Shown piece by piece: positions 51,354-60,924 of a DNA stretch of 64,000 nucleotides (position 1 is the first letter of the stretch; every line of letters starts with the position of its first letter). Source of the stretch: Ruegeria spongiae (GTDB taxonomy: Bacteria > Pseudomonadota > Alphaproteobacteria > Rhodobacterales > Rhodobacteraceae). The notes under the pieces are model-generated. The model ran no database searches and had not been told where the DNA came from. It saw nothing but the letters and a program-made list of their open reading frames with translations. Where the stretch lies: NCBI RefSeq assembly GCF_023502395.1, contig NZ_JAMFMB010000006.1, forward strand, positions 62,001 to 126,000. The letters are read 5' to 3'. The position numbers were made by a program, and so were the translations under genes.

Positions 51354-52217
51354 CTACCCGAAATGCGCCTTGAACTGCGCGATGCACTGACGGAACCCGG
51401 TCTCGAAATCGCCATTGCCGGGGTGGTAGACGGATTCGAAACTGATCACGCCGCCATAGCCATCTGCGCGCAGCGCATCGCCCATGGGCTGGAACTGATC
51501 CGCCAACTGCCCTTGCCCCATCTCACGCACATGCAATGTCGCGCGCGGCGTATCGACCTGCACATCCTTGATATGGATATGACCCAGATAACCGTTCCTG
51601 ACCTCGCTATAACCTTCTGGAAAGGCGCGTTCATGGCACCAGCAGTTATTGGCCGGGTCCCACAGCACCTTCAGCGCATCCTTGGCATCCAGATCGTCGA
51701 TCAGCCTGCGGGCGGTATAGTTGGAATTTACCATCGTGCCGTTGCCGGTCTCGACCACCAGTGTCACACCCGCGTCTCGGGCCACATCGACAGCGGGGGC
51801 AATCAGCGGCAACATCGCGTCCCACGCGCCATGGGCCACATTCCACTTTTCGGCCCCGTTATACCCCCAGAGGATCTGCTCCTTCTTCGGCGTCATGATC
51901 CGAACCAGCGGTGATCCCACCACATGGGCCATGTCGATCACCCGCATGAGCGCGTCCATATGCCGGCTGTGCAATTCATCGCCCGGCCTGTTGGCTGCGG
52001 TCATACCGGCAAAGACATGACGGCTGAGGCAGCTGACCGGTTTGCCCCGCGCGCGCAGCAGGGCGTCGATCTCGCGGATCTCATCGGGCGAATGGTTGCC
52101 CACCTCGGTATCGCCCACGAATTGCAGTTCGGCATAGGTCAGGTCAAATTCGTCCATCACATCCACCGCATGGACCAGATCGCGGCTGATGCCGTCGCAG
52201 ATTACGCCAAGTTTCAT
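51354..52217 (-). CDS. Sugar phosphate isomerase/epimerase family TIM-barrel protein
   Basis: A 287-residue xylose-isomerase-like (AP_endonuc_2) barrel. VVETGNGTMVNSNYTARRLID near residue 155 and LWDPANNCWCHE near residue 185 hold the metal-binding Glu and Asp; HIHIKDVQVD near 215 has His and Asp, and ISFESVYHP near 262 the last Glu. Members isomerise or epimerise keto sugars and keto acids. It starts 12 bases after the HIBADH-like gene, in the sugar-acid run. Confidence 0.87.
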   Translation of the reverse strand: MKLGVICDGISRDLVHAVDVMDEFDLTYAELQFVGDTEVGNHSPDEIREIDALLRARGKPVSCLSRHVFAGMTAANRPGDELHSRHMDALMRVIDMAHVVGSPLVRIMTPKKEQILWGYNGAEKWNVAHGAWDAMLPLIAPAVDVARDAGVTLVVETGNGTMVNSNYTARRLIDDLDAKDALKVLWDPANNCWCHERAFPEGYSEVRNGYLGHIHIKDVQVDTPRATLHVREMGQGQLADQFQPMGDALRADGYGGVISFESVYHPGNGDFETGFRQCIAQFKAHFG

Positions 52218-52229
52218 GTCCTGCCCTCC

Positions 52230-53117
52230 TTAGCGGTGCAGTTCCGCACCGACGATCTCTTCCATCACGCGGGTACAGATCCAGTTGTCGCCATGGGGGT
52301 ATTTCGTCTTGCCCTGATGGAAGATCTGCATCGCGCTCGCGGCCATGAACAGCGGCACACCAAGCTCTTCAGCCATGCTGAGCGAGATGGTCAGGTCCTT
52401 GTGCATGGTCCCGATCCCCGAGCCGGTGCCCTCGAATTTGCGGTCGATGATATTGCCGAGCGCGGTGTTGGTGATGCCGCAGCCCGCGCTGGAGGTGGAG
52501 AACACGTTATAGAGCACCTCACCGCTCACCCCCGCCTTGGCCGCCAATGCAGCGGCCTCGAAGGTTGCGCCGAACATCGCGCCGATCAGCGATTGCAGGC
52601 AGGCCTTGACCACCTGCCCCTCGCCGGGCCGGGTGCCCACACGGTGGATGGTGCCCGAGACCGCCTCCATCACCGGCGCAAAACGGTCCAGCACCGCAGC
52701 CGCGCCCGCTGCCATCATGGTCAGTGTCCCGCCCTGCGCGCCGGGAAACCCGCCCGAGACCGGGCTGTCGATCAGGTGAATGCCCGAGCCGTCCATCGCC
52801 GCGCCGATCTCGCGGGCCTCGGCGGGTTTGATCGTGGCGGTCAGGATCACCGCGCCACCTTGTGCCATATGGCTGATCAACCCGTCCGCGCCCAGAATGA
52901 CCGATTTCGCCTGATCGCCGTTCATCACCATGACATAGACCGCATCCGCGTTTGCCCCGACCTGTGCCGCACTGGTGACAGGTTCGCCCCCCATCTCGGC
53001 AAAAGCCCGCATCCGCGCGTCATCCAGGTCCAGACCGCAGGTCTGAAATCCGTTCGCCATCAGGTTCCTGGCCAGCCCGCTGCCCATGTCACCCAGTCCG
53101 ATTACGCCAACCCTCAT
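52230..53117 (-). CDS. NAD-binding 3-hydroxyisobutyrate-dehydrogenase-like protein (threonate type)
   Basis: A 295-residue beta-hydroxyacid dehydrogenase. GVIGLGDMGSGLARNL at the start is the NAD motif, DSPVSGGFPGAQGG the substrate loop, and GEGQVVKACLQSL holds the catalytic Lys. The usual KxxNN is KACLQ, so one Asn is replaced by Gln, as in some L-threonate/LtnD-like enzymes. It would oxidise a 2- or 3-hydroxy acid sugar derivative. The gap of 127 bases to the DMT gene may hold a promoter. Confidence 0.88.
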   Translation of the reverse strand: MRVGVIGLGDMGSGLARNLMANGFQTCGLDLDDARMRAFAEMGGEPVTSAAQVGANADAVYVMVMNGDQAKSVILGADGLISHMAQGGAVILTATIKPAEAREIGAAMDGSGIHLIDSPVSGGFPGAQGGTLTMMAAGAAAVLDRFAPVMEAVSGTIHRVGTRPGEGQVVKACLQSLIGAMFGATFEAAALAAKAGVSGEVLYNVFSTSSAGCGITNTALGNIIDRKFEGTGSGIGTMHKDLTISLSMAEELGVPLFMAASAMQIFHQGKTKYPHGDNWICTRVMEEIVGAELHR

Positions 53118-53244
53118 ATCAACTTCCCAGTTTCTTCCGGTGTCACCGGTGTTGCGTCTGGCGCCTCAGCGCCGGTTCAAGCCGGGGTTTCAGGCGCATT
53201 GCAAAGCGCCGGGCGGTCCGGAAGACACCCCTGCCCTATTTGGA

Positions 53245-54144
53245 TCACGTTATGGCCGCACGCCCCCGCATCCGCTCGCGCTGCCAGATGATCACGCCCG
53301 AGAGCACGATCAGCGCCGCCCCCAGCAGGGTCGCAGCATCCGACAATTGATCGAACACGATGTAGCTGGCGATGGTCAGATAGATCAGAAAACTGTAGGA
53401 AAACGGCATCAGCACGCTTGCGGTGGCAAAACGATGCGCGCGGGTCAGAAGCTCGTGCCCGGCCCAGCCACAGGCCCCCAGCGCCGCCCAAAGCGTCAGG
53501 ATCACAGGATCACTTGAGGGCTGCCAGATCGCAAAGGCAAACGGCGCGAGCAGGATGGTTCCCACCGCGCCGGTAAAGAATTGCATGGTGCGGCTGCTGA
53601 CCTCACCCGCCAGATGCCGGGTCAGGAGGGCATAGATCGCAAGGCCGGTCGCATTCAGGATCGCAAGCGGTGCCGCCCAGTGGAAATCCGCACCAAACGG
53701 GTTGATGGCCACCAGCACGCCCACAAACCCCAGCAGGATCGCGCCCCAGCGCCAGGGACCGACATGCTCGCCCAGCAGCGGGACGGATAGCAGGCAGACG
53801 ATGATCGGGGCCGAGAACATGATCGCGGAGACCAGCGTCAGCGACAGATAGGTCAGCACGAAGAAATTGCCGACCGTCGCCAGCGCCAGCGACGCCGCCC
53901 TCAGAGTCAGCAGGCCGAAATGGCGGCGGATCGGTTCCATGGGTCCAAGCCCGCGCAAGCCCGCCTCGCCCAGTGAGACCACAAAATGCCCGGCATAACG
54001 CAGAAAGGCCAGCTGCAACGCCGGCAAGCCCAGCGCCAGCATCCATTTGACCGAAGTATCCACGACCGAGAACAGCAGGTAAGCCGTCAGCATCATCACG
54101 ATGCCCAGCGTCGGGCGATCAGAGAGCACCGGGGCCGTCACCAC
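53245..54144 (-). CDS. EamA/DMT-family permease
   Basis: A 299-residue membrane protein of ten hydrophobic segments in two EamA repeats: MMLTAYLLFSVVDTSVKWM and ILLGFVGVLVAINP in the first half, LAIYALLTRHLAGE and GAALIVLSGVIIWQRER in the second. It starts with a GTG, 2 bases after the stop of the upstream dehydrogenase. It may export or import a metabolite of the cluster. Family members are very broad in substrate. Confidence 0.88.
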   Translation of the reverse strand: MVTAPVLSDRPTLGIVMMLTAYLLFSVVDTSVKWMLALGLPALQLAFLRYAGHFVVSLGEAGLRGLGPMEPIRRHFGLLTLRAASLALATVGNFFVLTYLSLTLVSAIMFSAPIIVCLLSVPLLGEHVGPWRWGAILLGFVGVLVAINPFGADFHWAAPLAILNATGLAIYALLTRHLAGEVSSRTMQFFTGAVGTILLAPFAFAIWQPSSDPVILTLWAALGACGWAGHELLTRAHRFATASVLMPFSYSFLIYLTIASYIVFDQLSDAATLLGAALIVLSGVIIWQRERMRGRAAIT

Positions 54145-54145
54145 C

Positions 54146-55042
54146 TCAGCCCGGTTTGGCCGCGAAACGCGCCACGAAATGGTCGATCATCTGGCTGACC
54201 ATCTCCTCGCCACGTCCCTCGTCCACCGCCGCGCGCAGCGCGCCCAGCGCCGCCGGGGCCATTTGCGAGGACACGCCTGCGTCCCGCGCCATTTGGTCGT
54301 AATAGCCCACATCCTTGGCGGCGTTCTTGATGGCAAAGGCCAGCATCGACGGGTCGCCATCAACACCATACGCCTTGACGAAATCCATCATCCCCGAATG
54401 CAGCGGCCCGGCGGCCATCACGTCATAGACGCTTTGTCGGGGGACGCCCGCAACATCAGCCATAGCAAAAGCCTCGGCCATGGCGTTGGCGACAGTCATG
54501 CCAAAGAAGTTGTTGATCAGCTTGACCGTATGGCCCGCGCCCAGCGCACCCAGGTGAAAGACGTTCTCGCCCAGATCATCAAGCACCGGCTTGACCCGGT
54601 CATAGGCCTCGTTGTCCCCAGCCGTCATGATGTTGAGCTGTCCCTGCAGCGCATGGGCCGGGGTACGGCCCAGCGGCGCGTCCAGATAGGCACCCCCTGC
54701 CTCTGCCACCTCTGCCCCCAGCATGCGGGTGCTGGCGGGCAGCGAGGTGCCGAAATCCACCACAACCGCGCCGGGCCGGAGCCCGGCGATCACGCCCTCG
54801 GGCCCGCGCATCCGCGCCTCGACGCTGGCCGAGGTATCCATGCAGAGCATCACCACATCGCTGGCCTCGGCCACCGCGCGGGCCGAGGCGACCTCGGTCG
54901 CACCACGCGCCACGGCGGCCTCCACATTGGCACGCGACCGGTTGGCCATGACCGTCACGCCATAGCCGCGATCCTGCAACCGATGAACCATGGCCGATCC
55001 CATCAATCCCAGGCCAATAAATCCGATTTCCGGTTTGCTCAT
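54146..55042 (-). CDS. 3-hydroxyisobutyrate-dehydrogenase-like protein, second copy
   Basis: A 298-residue beta-hydroxyacid dehydrogenase. IGFIGLGLMGSAMVHRL (NAD site), DAPLGRTPAHALQGQL (substrate loop; LGRTP instead of the usual VSGG) and GAGHTVKLINNFFG with the catalytic Lys and intact KxxNN. The altered substrate loop points to a different hydroxyacid from the paralogues at 52230 and 61724. It sits between Gfo/Idh/MocA and the DMT permease on one strand. Confidence 0.88.
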   Translation of the reverse strand: MSKPEIGFIGLGLMGSAMVHRLQDRGYGVTVMANRSRANVEAAVARGATEVASARAVAEASDVVMLCMDTSASVEARMRGPEGVIAGLRPGAVVVDFGTSLPASTRMLGAEVAEAGGAYLDAPLGRTPAHALQGQLNIMTAGDNEAYDRVKPVLDDLGENVFHLGALGAGHTVKLINNFFGMTVANAMAEAFAMADVAGVPRQSVYDVMAAGPLHSGMMDFVKAYGVDGDPSMLAFAIKNAAKDVGYYDQMARDAGVSSQMAPAALGALRAAVDEGRGEEMVSQMIDHFVARFAAKPG

Positions 55043-55063
55043 CCCTTGCCCTCTCTTTGCTGC

Positions 55064-56086
55064 TCAGACCACATGGGCCATATCTCCGGTCTTGATATCT
55101 GCCGCCAGAAGCGCCTCGATCCGGCAGGTGGCTTGCAGGCTTCGCGCCGCATCATCGAGACTGATGATGGGCGCTGCCGTCCCGTCGATCACTTCGAGGA
55201 AATGCCCCAATTGCGCGTCGAGCGGCACAGCCCTTTGCGCCTCCAGTCGCGCGGGGCTTGGTGCTTGCGACCAGTCTCGCGCACCGGTCCAGAGCGTCAG
55301 CGACGGGAAGGAGACCGCGCCGGATGTGCCGGTGATCCACCACATATCCTGTCCGGTTGTGGCGATATTGGGGTTCTCGCCGGTCGCCGCCTCAAACCCC
55401 CAGGGGCTGGGCGCGGTGTCGGCAAAGCTGATCGTGCCACAGGCCCCCGAGGCAAAGCGCAGCGCAACGGCACCGCTTTCGACCCGGCCTGCCGCGCGCT
55501 GGGGTTGGGCACCAAAGCCGCAGATGTCGGTGATCTCGCCCAGCACGAAGCGCAGCAGATCGATGTCATGGACCAGGTTGATCATCACCGGGCTGCCTTC
55601 GGACTGGCGCCAAAGGGCCGAGAAATAATCCTCGGGCTTGCGCACCGACCAGATCAGGGTCGAGCTGATCGGATCACCTATCGCCCCCGAGCCCACAACT
55701 TCGCGCAGCACATCCACTGCCGGGTGATAGCGGCGATGGTGACCGACCAGGCAGCGCACCCCGGCGCGCGCGGCGATCTGGGCCAGATCATGAGCCTGCT
55801 CCACGGTGGTCGCGACCGGCTTTTCGATCAGCATGTGCCAGCACCGCGCCGCGCAATGGACGCCTTGCGGGTGATGCAGCCCGGTGGGTGTGGCGATGAT
55901 CGCACCATCCACCGGGACATCCACGTCGAAGAGGTCTCGAAAAAACGGGGCCGTTTCATCCGCCCGCGCAGGATCGGCATCCACCACCCCGGCCAAAACG
56001 CAACCCGGATGGCAGTGCACCGCGGCCACATGGCGACTGCCGATCAGCCCGGCGCCAATGACGAGGATGCGCTTTGGCTGCGTCAT
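55064..56086 (-). CDS. Gfo/Idh/MocA-family oxidoreductase
   Basis: A 340-residue NAD(P)-dependent sugar or inositol oxidoreductase. ILVIGAGLIGSRHVAAV at the start binds NAD; IEKPVATTVEQAHDL with EKP near residue 87 and GHHRRYHPAVD near residue 115 are typical. The conserved catalytic region MINLVHDIDLLRFV near residue 163 has His and Asp. It would oxidise a sugar or sugar acid in this cluster. Its start is 10 bases after the TRAP large permease stop, so it is in the same operon. Confidence 0.9.
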   Translation of the reverse strand: MTQPKRILVIGAGLIGSRHVAAVHCHPGCVLAGVVDADPARADETAPFFRDLFDVDVPVDGAIIATPTGLHHPQGVHCAARCWHMLIEKPVATTVEQAHDLAQIAARAGVRCLVGHHRRYHPAVDVLREVVGSGAIGDPISSTLIWSVRKPEDYFSALWRQSEGSPVMINLVHDIDLLRFVLGEITDICGFGAQPQRAAGRVESGAVALRFASGACGTISFADTAPSPWGFEAATGENPNIATTGQDMWWITGTSGAVSFPSLTLWTGARDWSQAPSPARLEAQRAVPLDAQLGHFLEVIDGTAAPIISLDDAARSLQATCRIEALLAADIKTGDMAHVV

Positions 56087-56096
56087 TGCTCCTCCC

Positions 56097-57725
56097 CTAA
56101 AGCAGAACGGTGACGATGGACGGCCAGATCAGCAGCACCGCCAGCGCCAGGATCTGCACACCGATAAAGGGCAGGAACCCGCGGAAGATGTCGGTCAGCG
56201 AGATATGCGGCGGGGCCACGGATTTGAGGTAGAACGCCGCCGGTCCAAAGGGCGGAGACAGGAAACTGACCTGCATGTTCATACAGAACAGCACCCCGAA
56301 CCAGATCGACACATGCTGCGGGCTGAGCTGGCCGACAAAGCCGATCTCTTCGATCGGCAGGCGTTGCACGATGGGCAGAAAGACCGGGATGATCAGCAGC
56401 ACGATCCCGACCCAGTCCATGAACGCCCCCATGAAAAGCAGGATCAGCATCATGGTCAGCAGCACCAGCATCGTGGGCATGTCGGCCCCCACGATCAGAT
56501 CCGCGATATAGCGTGGCCCGCCTGCAAGCGTATAGGCCCCCGACAGTGCCGCCGCGCCCACGGTGACCCAGATGATGGTGCCGGTCGAGCGCAGCGTGCG
56601 CATCAGGCTGTCCCAGACCAGCGCGACCGAGGCCTCACCCCGGAACAGAGCGATGATGAACACGGCCATCGCCCCCATGCCGGCGGCTTCGGTGATGCCG
56701 GTGATGCCGCCATAGATCGAGCCAAGCACGACGCCGATCACCGTAAACGGCGGCACCAGGCCCTTACCATGCGCCCAGCCGAGCTTTGACCGCTCGCGCC
56801 CGAAGACCACAAAGATCAGCGCCAGCCCAAGCACAAAGCTGATCACCAGCCACGGAATGTGATGGGGCATGCCCAGTGCGATGGGATCCACGTTTTCGCC
56901 CAGCGCCGCGTTCTGCCCGGTCAGGGTCAGGAACCCGACCCGCACCAGCAACAGGGCGGATACACCCGCCAGCAGAATCGACAGAAAGGCGGCGAACATG
57001 CCCAGTTTCTGCACCCCGGTCGGATCGCCAGGCTGCGGTGTGGGCAGCGGCGCGTCCTCGGGCCTGAGCTGGGTGCGGATCACAATGTAAAGGATGATGA
57101 AACTGGCCAGCATGAAGCCCGGCACAAACGCCCCGGTGAACAGCGCCTTGATCGAGGTTTCGGTGATCAGACCATAGATGATCAGCACAATCGAGGGCGG
57201 GATCATCGTGCCCAGCGAGCCTGACGCGCAGATCGTGCCAATCGCGAGGTTCTGGTTGTAACCCAGCCGCAGCATCTGCGGCAGCGCGATCAGGCCCAGC
57301 AGCACAACCTCTCCGCCAATGATCCCCGACATGGCCGCCATGATCACCGCCATCAGCGAGGTCACGATGGCAATCCCGCCGCGCACCCGGCTGAGCCAGA
57401 AATCCAGCGCGTTGTACATCTCTTTCGCGATGCCGGATCGTTCCAGCAACGCCGCCATGAAGATGAACAGGGGCACGGATATGAGCACATATTCCGTTAA
57501 CAGGTCGAATATCTTCTGGGTTAGAATGTATAGCGCGCCGGTGCCGGGCCGCCCTGTCAGCATGCCTTCGCCAAAGCTGAGCGGGTTGAAGATCAGCTCG
57601 GGCTCGAACTTCATGATCATCACCGCCAGCGCCAGCACCGCTGAGGCAAAACCCAGCGGCATCCCGATCGCCAGCAGGATGATCAGGCCAAAGACCAGAA
57701 CAAGCGAGATCGTTCCTACATCCAT
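56097..57725 (-). CDS. TRAP transporter large permease, long form
   Basis: A 542-residue DctM-type permease, about 100 residues longer than usual (430-450). GGEVVLLGLIALPQML and GSLGTMIPPSIVLIIYG are in the first half; FLSPPFGPAAFYLKS is at the end. The extra stretch (about residues 225-335) has two additional hydrophobic segments, the second continuing into LVISFVLGLALIFVVFGRER. Na+-coupled import of a sugar acid is likely. Its start overlaps the DctQ stop by one base. Confidence 0.9.
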   Translation of the reverse strand: MDVGTISLVLVFGLIILLAIGMPLGFASAVLALAVMIMKFEPELIFNPLSFGEGMLTGRPGTGALYILTQKIFDLLTEYVLISVPLFIFMAALLERSGIAKEMYNALDFWLSRVRGGIAIVTSLMAVIMAAMSGIIGGEVVLLGLIALPQMLRLGYNQNLAIGTICASGSLGTMIPPSIVLIIYGLITETSIKALFTGAFVPGFMLASFIILYIVIRTQLRPEDAPLPTPQPGDPTGVQKLGMFAAFLSILLAGVSALLLVRVGFLTLTGQNAALGENVDPIALGMPHHIPWLVISFVLGLALIFVVFGRERSKLGWAHGKGLVPPFTVIGVVLGSIYGGITGITEAAGMGAMAVFIIALFRGEASVALVWDSLMRTLRSTGTIIWVTVGAAALSGAYTLAGGPRYIADLIVGADMPTMLVLLTMMLILLFMGAFMDWVGIVLLIIPVFLPIVQRLPIEEIGFVGQLSPQHVSIWFGVLFCMNMQVSFLSPPFGPAAFYLKSVAPPHISLTDIFRGFLPFIGVQILALAVLLIWPSIVTVLL

Positions 57726-58594
57726 CAGTCAGACCCCACGCTGCGTTTGATTGCTTCAAGTTCTTCTTCGTCGATATCGTCCGCCGCTGTGTGCACGGTC
57801 GGCTCAAGGTTCCAGTCGGCGATCAGGTTGACGATCGCCTGAAGCGCGATCAGCACCACGGTGATCAGCACCATCGGCTGCATGGTGGCGGGTATCGGCG
57901 GGTCGAAGGCGGTGCCGAACATCTCCCATTTGTAGAATTTTGTGACAAAAACCTGGTGGTAGCTGCCGAAGACCAGAAAGAACGCAAAGATCGCCAGCAG
58001 CACGACCGAGATCGTGTCGAACAATTTCTGCATCCAGCGCGGCGCAAGGTCATACAGGATGAAAATGCGGATATGGCTGCGCTGCTGCATCGCATAGATG
58101 CCCGAGGCCATGAACACGAACCCCGCAATCCACAGCGTCAGTTCGTTCGCCCAGAGCGTCGGGGCCTCGATCACGTAGCGCAGGAAGACCTCATACAGCA
58201 TCACGCCGGTCATCGAGATGATCATCATCATCGTGACCCGACCGATGAACAGCGCGATCCGGTCGATCGACCGCCAATGCGGATATTCCATCGGCGCAAC
58301 CTTCACGGTGAGGCAGCCGATCACGAAGACGATCGGGATCAGGATCAGCGCGGCCCAGTCCAGCGCATCGGCGATCCCGCCGAACAGGCCCGGCAGGCCG
58401 GGGGTGACATCCTTGCGCAGATGCAGCTCGCTCATCTGGTCGAACAGGCTGGGATTGTCTGGCGGAATGAAATCCAGAAGATAGGCGGGCGTGTGCCAGA
58501 TCGCCCAGCCCGTGCAGATCAGAAAGGCAAGGGGGATCACCCATTCCCAAAATCCACCGGTTTCCTCTTCCAAGACGCCCCCTCCCTTGCTCAT
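57725..58594 (-). CDS. TRAP transporter small permease, long form
   Basis: A 289-residue DctQ-type protein, longer than the usual 160-200. After an N-terminal helix (VIPLAFLICTGWAIWHT) and a polar loop that includes an ALDWAALILIPIVFVIGCL segment, the DctQ core has MLYEVFLRYVIEAPTLWANELTLWIAGFVFMASG near residues 160-195. It pairs with the long DctM. It overlaps the upstream enolase-family gene by 4 bases. Confidence 0.88.
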   Translation of the reverse strand: MSKGGGVLEEETGGFWEWVIPLAFLICTGWAIWHTPAYLLDFIPPDNPSLFDQMSELHLRKDVTPGLPGLFGGIADALDWAALILIPIVFVIGCLTVKVAPMEYPHWRSIDRIALFIGRVTMMMIISMTGVMLYEVFLRYVIEAPTLWANELTLWIAGFVFMASGIYAMQQRSHIRIFILYDLAPRWMQKLFDTISVVLLAIFAFFLVFGSYHQVFVTKFYKWEMFGTAFDPPIPATMQPMVLITVVLIALQAIVNLIADWNLEPTVHTAADDIDEEELEAIKRSVGSD

Positions 58595-59757
58595 GTGATT
58601 TCATAATGCCGGATGAAATCCGGGTCTGGTTCGATGCCCAGACCCGGACCACCCGGGATCGCGACGCGGCCTGCGCGCGCCCTGACCTGGCCCTGAATAT
58701 CCAACGGCTGCAGCAGCAGGTCGTCGCGGAACCTGTTATCGGTTGTGTCGAACTCCAGCATCGGCTCCCACGGGTGCAAGCCACCCGGCAGGGGCGGCAT
58801 CGCGGCCAGCAATTGCAGGTTGGCGGCCACCGCGATGGCCGAGCCCCAGACATGATTGGCCACCGGTGTGAAATGCGCGTGGCACAGTGCCAGAACCCGC
58901 AGATATTCGGTGATCCCGCCCAGCGCGCAGACCTCGGGCTGGGCAATGTCCAGCCCCCGGTTTTCCAGAATGCGGCGCCAGCCCCAGCGCCCGAATTCAG
59001 CCTCGCCACCTGATATATTGATGCTCAGCCCGGCGCGCAATTCGCGATAGCCGTCATGATCCGCGGGTGCCACGGGCTCTTCGAACCAATAGGCATCCAG
59101 TTCCTCCAGCGCCCGCCCGACATAGAAGGCATCACTGGTCGTGTAGCAGTGGTTGGCATCGACCATGAACGGAAAATCGTCGCCGACACCGCGACGCACG
59201 GCACACGCCAGTTCGACATCCGGTTTCGGGCCAAACCCAACCTTCATCTTGGTGGCGGCAAAACCCATTTCGCGGATCGCGGCGGCCTCATCCTCGAAGC
59301 GGCGGGCCAGATCACCGACGGGTTCGTCCCGCAGCATCATGCCATAGCCATAGACCGGCACATCGCTGCGATGCGCGCCACCGATCAACTTATGCACCGG
59401 CAGGCCCGCCGCCTTGCCCGCAATATCCCAGAGCGCGATATCCACCCCCGAGAGCGCCTGCATCGGCATGCCTTTCTGGCCGTGATCGCGCAGAAGATTG
59501 TAGACCTTGTGCCAGATCACGTCGCGGTCCAGCGCCTGCATGCCCAGCACCATTGGCCGGATCACCCGCTCGACAATGGTCTTGTTGGCCAGAGCCACGG
59601 TTCCGGGACCAAAACACTCGCCCCAGCCGGTCAGCCCGGCATCGGTGTCAACCCTGACCAGATGCGCGCTGCGCGTGCTGTAATATTGCTGCGAATAGCC
59701 CAGCGGTTCCGGCAGGTCATACTGCAGCACATGGCTGGTGATCCCGGTGATCTTCAT
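58591..59757 (-). CDS. Enolase superfamily dehydratase/racemase (mandelate racemase-type)
   Basis: A 388-residue enolase-superfamily enzyme. Metal ligands are Asp200 (MVDANH), Glu226 (WFEEP) and Glu252 (SGGEAE). The catalytic KxK is K170-M-K172, and His302 (NHVWGSAI) is the other acid/base, placing it in the mandelate racemase subgroup. The dyad partner position reads QPE (Glu275), where many have Asp. It most likely dehydrates an aldonic or uronic acid to a 2-keto-3-deoxy acid. The start at 59757 is preferred to the open frame further upstream. Confidence 0.9.
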   Translation of the reverse strand: MKITGITSHVLQYDLPEPLGYSQQYYSTRSAHLVRVDTDAGLTGWGECFGPGTVALANKTIVERVIRPMVLGMQALDRDVIWHKVYNLLRDHGQKGMPMQALSGVDIALWDIAGKAAGLPVHKLIGGAHRSDVPVYGYGMMLRDEPVGDLARRFEDEAAAIREMGFAATKMKVGFGPKPDVELACAVRRGVGDDFPFMVDANHCYTTSDAFYVGRALEELDAYWFEEPVAPADHDGYRELRAGLSINISGGEAEFGRWGWRRILENRGLDIAQPEVCALGGITEYLRVLALCHAHFTPVANHVWGSAIAVAANLQLLAAMPPLPGGLHPWEPMLEFDTTDNRFRDDLLLQPLDIQGQVRARAGRVAIPGGPGLGIEPDPDFIRHYEIT

Positions 59758-59823
59758 CCTGCGCCAGTCTGTCAGATTAGGATTGGTCCGGCAGGACACC
59801 TGCGCCCTGCCGCCAGTCGCTTA

Positions 59824-59838
59824 CCGTGCAAAGCACGG
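59824..59838 (-). promoter_or_regulatory. Intercistronic stem-loop after the second TRAP dctP
   Basis: CCGTGC-aaa-GCACGG, 8 bases after the dctP stop on the minus strand, with no T-run. It stands where the tauK-tauL hairpin stands and may likewise protect the dctP message. A further GGCAGG...CCTGCC repeat lies closer to the enolase gene. Confidence 0.6.
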
Positions 59839-59846
59839 GGGTTGGG

Positions 59847-60866
59847 TTACATCGCACCCATACCGGTCAGGAACTCGATATGGCTGTTCAGCAGTTCCTT
59901 GGATTCCGGTGTGGTGGCAAACTCGGTCCACCCGGCCTTCACCGCCTGACGGAACTTGGCAAGCTCTTCGGGCGACCATTCATAGAGGTTCACGCCCTGG
60001 TCCCGCAGCAGCTTGGCGTTCTGGGCGTTCTTGACCTCGTTCAGCGTGGCGTTGTGCAGCGCCAGCGCGTCCATGGCGACGGTCATGATGGCCTTGTGGT
60101 GATCCGGCATCGCCTCCCATACGTCCATGCGGCAGGCCAGATGGTCGGCAGGCATCGAGTGGAAACCCGGATAGTTGGTGTGCTTGGCAATGTCATAGAG
60201 GCCAAGACCAATATTGTTGGTCAGGTTGGCGGCATCCGCGCCATCGATGATGCCTGTTTCCAGCGCGGTGAAGATCTCGTTGAAATCCATCACGATGGGC
60301 GAGGCGCCGAGGTTCTTGAACACCAGCGTCGCCATGCCCGGGGGCGAACGGAACTTCCAGTCCTTGAAGTCTTCCACACCGCTGATGGGCTTGGTCGAGG
60401 ACAGCGATTCAGGCCCCGGAATCCACCAGCCGATGAACTGCATGTTGTGGCCGTTATAAAGCTCGTTGATCTTCGCACGGCCATCGCCATGCAGCAGCCA
60501 GGCCATCTGCTGATAGGGGTTGGCATAGCCGCCCATCAGGTCGCCCGCGAACTGGAACGCCGGGTTCTTGCCGGTCTGATAGGCGCCACCGGTCATGTCG
60601 CAATCCAGAATACCGGTTGCGGCCGCGTCAAATGTCTCGGCCGATTTCACGACGGCAGAGGAATAAAACATCTCGATCTCGATCTCGCCATTGGACATGG
60701 CAGTCACGTCATCAACGAATTTCTTGGCCAATTGGCCAGACAGCGTCTCGGGCGAGAAATGGGTCTGGATGCGTAGCGTGGTGGTCTCTGCCGAGGCCGA
60801 AAGCGCCGCCCCGACCGACAAGGCCGCAGCCGACACCGCAACCGAAAATATCCTGAGTAATTTCAT
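59847..60866 (-). CDS. TRAP transporter substrate-binding protein (DctP)
   Basis: A 339-residue periplasmic protein of the TRAP DctP family. The signal peptide ends in LSASAETT (about residue 26). Ligand-site motifs include GWWIPGPESLSSTKPISGVEDFKDWKFRSPPG and DFNEIFTALETGIIDGADAANL near residues 180-202. The ATG at 60866 follows GGAGGA. It is the first gene of a minus-strand run through the enolase, TRAP permeases and Gfo/Idh/MocA. Confidence 0.92.
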   Translation of the reverse strand: MKLLRIFSVAVSAAALSVGAALSASAETTTLRIQTHFSPETLSGQLAKKFVDDVTAMSNGEIEIEMFYSSAVVKSAETFDAAATGILDCDMTGGAYQTGKNPAFQFAGDLMGGYANPYQQMAWLLHGDGRAKINELYNGHNMQFIGWWIPGPESLSSTKPISGVEDFKDWKFRSPPGMATLVFKNLGASPIVMDFNEIFTALETGIIDGADAANLTNNIGLGLYDIAKHTNYPGFHSMPADHLACRMDVWEAMPDHHKAIMTVAMDALALHNATLNEVKNAQNAKLLRDQGVNLYEWSPEELAKFRQAVKAGWTEFATTPESKELLNSHIEFLTGMGAM

Positions 60867-60924
60867 TATGTCCTCCCTGGTTTTTGCAGATGCGGCTGAG
60901 GTCTCCTCTTCCCTGTGCCGCATT

